From contig OX387602.1 in the NCBI GenBank assembly GCA_947568835.1, positions 17,783,021 to 17,847,020 on the forward strand: DNA of 64,000 nt. Reading direction: 5' to 3'. This document shows positions 63,101-64,000 of the stretch, piece by piece (positions within the stretch are counted from its first letter, which is position 1; every line of letters starts with the position of its first letter). The notes below the pieces were generated by a model. The model was given only the letters and a program-made list of their open reading frames with translations. It ran no database searches and was not told where the DNA came from. This DNA comes from Protonemura montana. Taxonomy: Eukaryota; Arthropoda; Insecta; Plecoptera; Nemouridae. The position numbers and the translations under genes are program-made.

Positions 63101-64000
63101 ATCGAACTGATGTACGACGAGTGCGTCGTGGTGCGGGACACGACGGCGTGGACCATCGGCCGCGTCTGTGAGATCATCCCTGAGGCAGCCATCAATGACA
63201 CATACCTTAAGCCGCTGCTCGAGTGTCTGGTCACTGGGTTAAAGTCCGAGGCACGCGTCGCATCCAACGTCTGCTGGGCGTTCACAGGTCTTGCCGAAGC
63301 TGCCTACGAGCAGGTGGGTCTTGTCAAGTAACTTCTGCTTGCTGCTATCAGATGCCTGGATTTTTTATCAGAGATTTTCACCCATAGTTCTTCACCTATA
63401 GTCAACATCAACTCAACATCTTACTGCTCAACATCTACTAAATTCAATATTTTTAGTAGCTATGTCAGTACTTCAAATTTGGCTAACCATTGCTTATCTC
63501 TACTTCCGTCATAGGTGGAAGGTAATGACGAGACAAACCAGCCGGAGACGTATTGCCTCTCGCAGTACTTTGAGTTCATCATCCAGCGGCTGCTGGAGAC
63601 CACTGATCGGCCAGACGGCGCCACCGGAAACCTGCGCTCGGCCGCGTATGAGGCTCTCATGGAAATAGTTAAGAACTCCCCTCGAGACTGCTACTACACC
63701 GTCCAGAAAACCACGATGGTGATTCTAGAGCGACTGCAGCAGGTGCTGCAGATGGAGACCCACATCCAGAACCACAGCGACCGTGCGCAGTACAATGACC
63801 TTCAGAGTCTGCTGTGTGCCACACTGCAGAGCGTGCTGCGCAAGGTGAGTCCTGTAGCCCAAGCGATTCTTTTTAAACAGTCGGTTCAGCATTTCATAAG
63901 ATTGTGTGTCTTTAGATGTAGAAATAGGGGCTCTAAAGACGGAGTAATTACTAGAACTCCTACTTTGCAGGTGACCCCAGAGGATGCGCCGCAGATCTCT
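60044..64000 (+). CDS. Fs(2)Ket: importin subunit beta-1 (Ketel/KPNB1), 5' part, cut by window end
   Basis: Nuclear import receptor: binds importin alpha through its IBB domain, docks at FXFG nucleoporins and releases cargo on RanGTP. Nine exons join with correct phases: 60044-60104, 60511-60569, 60668-60850, 61009-61209, 61325-61627, 62336-62720, 63033-63313, 63515-63844 and 63971-64000 (partial), giving 611 codons of roughly 880 expected. The start is ATG in the context GCGATGG. Recognisable segments include LEKTVSPD, the importin-beta N-terminal fold ([21 protein letters not shown]), [41 protein letters not shown] and [15 protein letters not shown]. The acidic loop [11 protein letters not shown] of HEAT repeat 8 is near residues 341-350. 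Further matches are [37 protein letters not shown] and [12 protein letters not shown]. The N-terminus is about seven residues longer than the human protein. No frameshift or missing segment is seen. The gene lies head-to-tail 2.8 kb after Hr38. Confidence 0.98.
60511..60569 (+). CDS. Fs(2)Ket: importin beta exon 2
   Basis: Acceptor TCTCTTTATAG; encodes [20 protein letters not shown] with the Asp split over the junction. Donor TTA/GTAAGT, phase 0. Confidence 0.95.
60668..60850 (+). CDS. Fs(2)Ket: importin beta exon 3
   Basis: Acceptor CTTAACAG; 61 codons of the importin-beta N-terminal domain, ending at AAT/GTGAGT in phase 0. Confidence 0.97.
61009..61209 (+). CDS. Fs(2)Ket: importin beta exon 4
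   Basis: Acceptor TTTCTTTCGCAG; 67 codons from [18 protein letters not shown] to GYICQDI. Donor ATA/GTAAGT, phase 0. Confidence 0.97.
61325..61627 (+). CDS. Fs(2)Ket: importin beta exon 5
   Basis: Acceptor CTTTCTCTTCAG; 101 codons of HEAT repeats 4-6, ending YMGQALFP at CCG/GTGAGT, phase 0. Confidence 0.97.
62336..62720 (+). CDS. Fs(2)Ket: importin beta exon 6
   Basis: Acceptor CTTTCTCTTAAG; includes the acidic HEAT-8 loop. Ends in phase 1 within the Gly codon of MAFG at TTCG/GTGAGT. Confidence 0.97.
63033..63313 (+). CDS. Fs(2)Ket: importin beta exon 7
   Basis: Acceptor AACTCCTCCAG; completes the Gly codon and reads [19 protein letters not shown] through LAEAAYEQ. Donor CAG/GTGGGT, phase 0. 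Confidence 0.97.
63515..63844 (+). CDS. Fs(2)Ket: importin beta exon 8
   Basis: Acceptor TTCCGTCATAG; 110 codons from [17 protein letters not shown] to LQSVLRK. Donor AAG/GTGAGT, phase 0. Confidence 0.97.
63971..64000 (+). CDS. Fs(2)Ket: importin beta exon 9, truncated by window end
   Basis: Acceptor CTACTTTGCAG; ten codons, [10 protein letters not shown], continue the frame up to the last base. The remaining roughly 265 residues lie beyond the window. Confidence 0.9.
   Translation, partial: MTPEDAPQIS

Overview
The window is nuclear DNA from an arthropod, most likely an insect. The evidence is two spliced, insect-type genes with canonical GT-AG introns, a third long gene, AT-rich non-coding DNA, a truncated LINE and long microsatellites. 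The order cannot be settled from the sequence alone. The two spliced genes were identified by reading exons, splice phases and protein similarity by eye.

Layout. (1) 963-7067, minus strand: one uninterrupted 2034-codon frame for a large, mostly low-complexity Ser- and Lys-rich protein of unknown family. It has an in-frame stop before a good start codon, a TATA-like box and a downstream poly(A) signal. (2) 7.2-42.1 kb: about 35 kb with no convincing gene. It holds an (AAT)n/(ATT)n array, two small tandem repeats, a 5'-truncated non-LTR retrotransposon with a (TAAA)n tail, and a cluster of CRE-like sites near 35 kb. (3) 42.1-57.2 kb, plus strand: the NR4A-class nuclear receptor Hr38. Six coding exons can be joined with matching phases. 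Two alternative first exons (1a and 1b) both end in phase 1 and both fit the same exon 2. The exon 1a promoter carries three perfect TGACGTCA sites, a CCAAT box and a TATA-like box, as expected for a CREB-driven immediate-early gene. (4) 60.0-64.0 kb, plus strand: the first nine exons of importin subunit beta-1 (Drosophila Ketel). The gene runs off the end of the window.

How the parts relate. Hr38 and importin beta are head-to-tail neighbours 2.8 kb apart. The large gene-poor interval and Hr38 introns 1 and 2 look like the regulatory territory of Hr38. Within them, several GC-richer islands containing GACGCC and ACGTCA motifs stand out from the AT-rich background. The minus-strand 2034-residue protein has no visible functional link to the others. 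Its two RVxF-type motifs hint at protein phosphatase 1 binding.

No tRNA, rRNA, CRISPR or complete mobile element was recognised.
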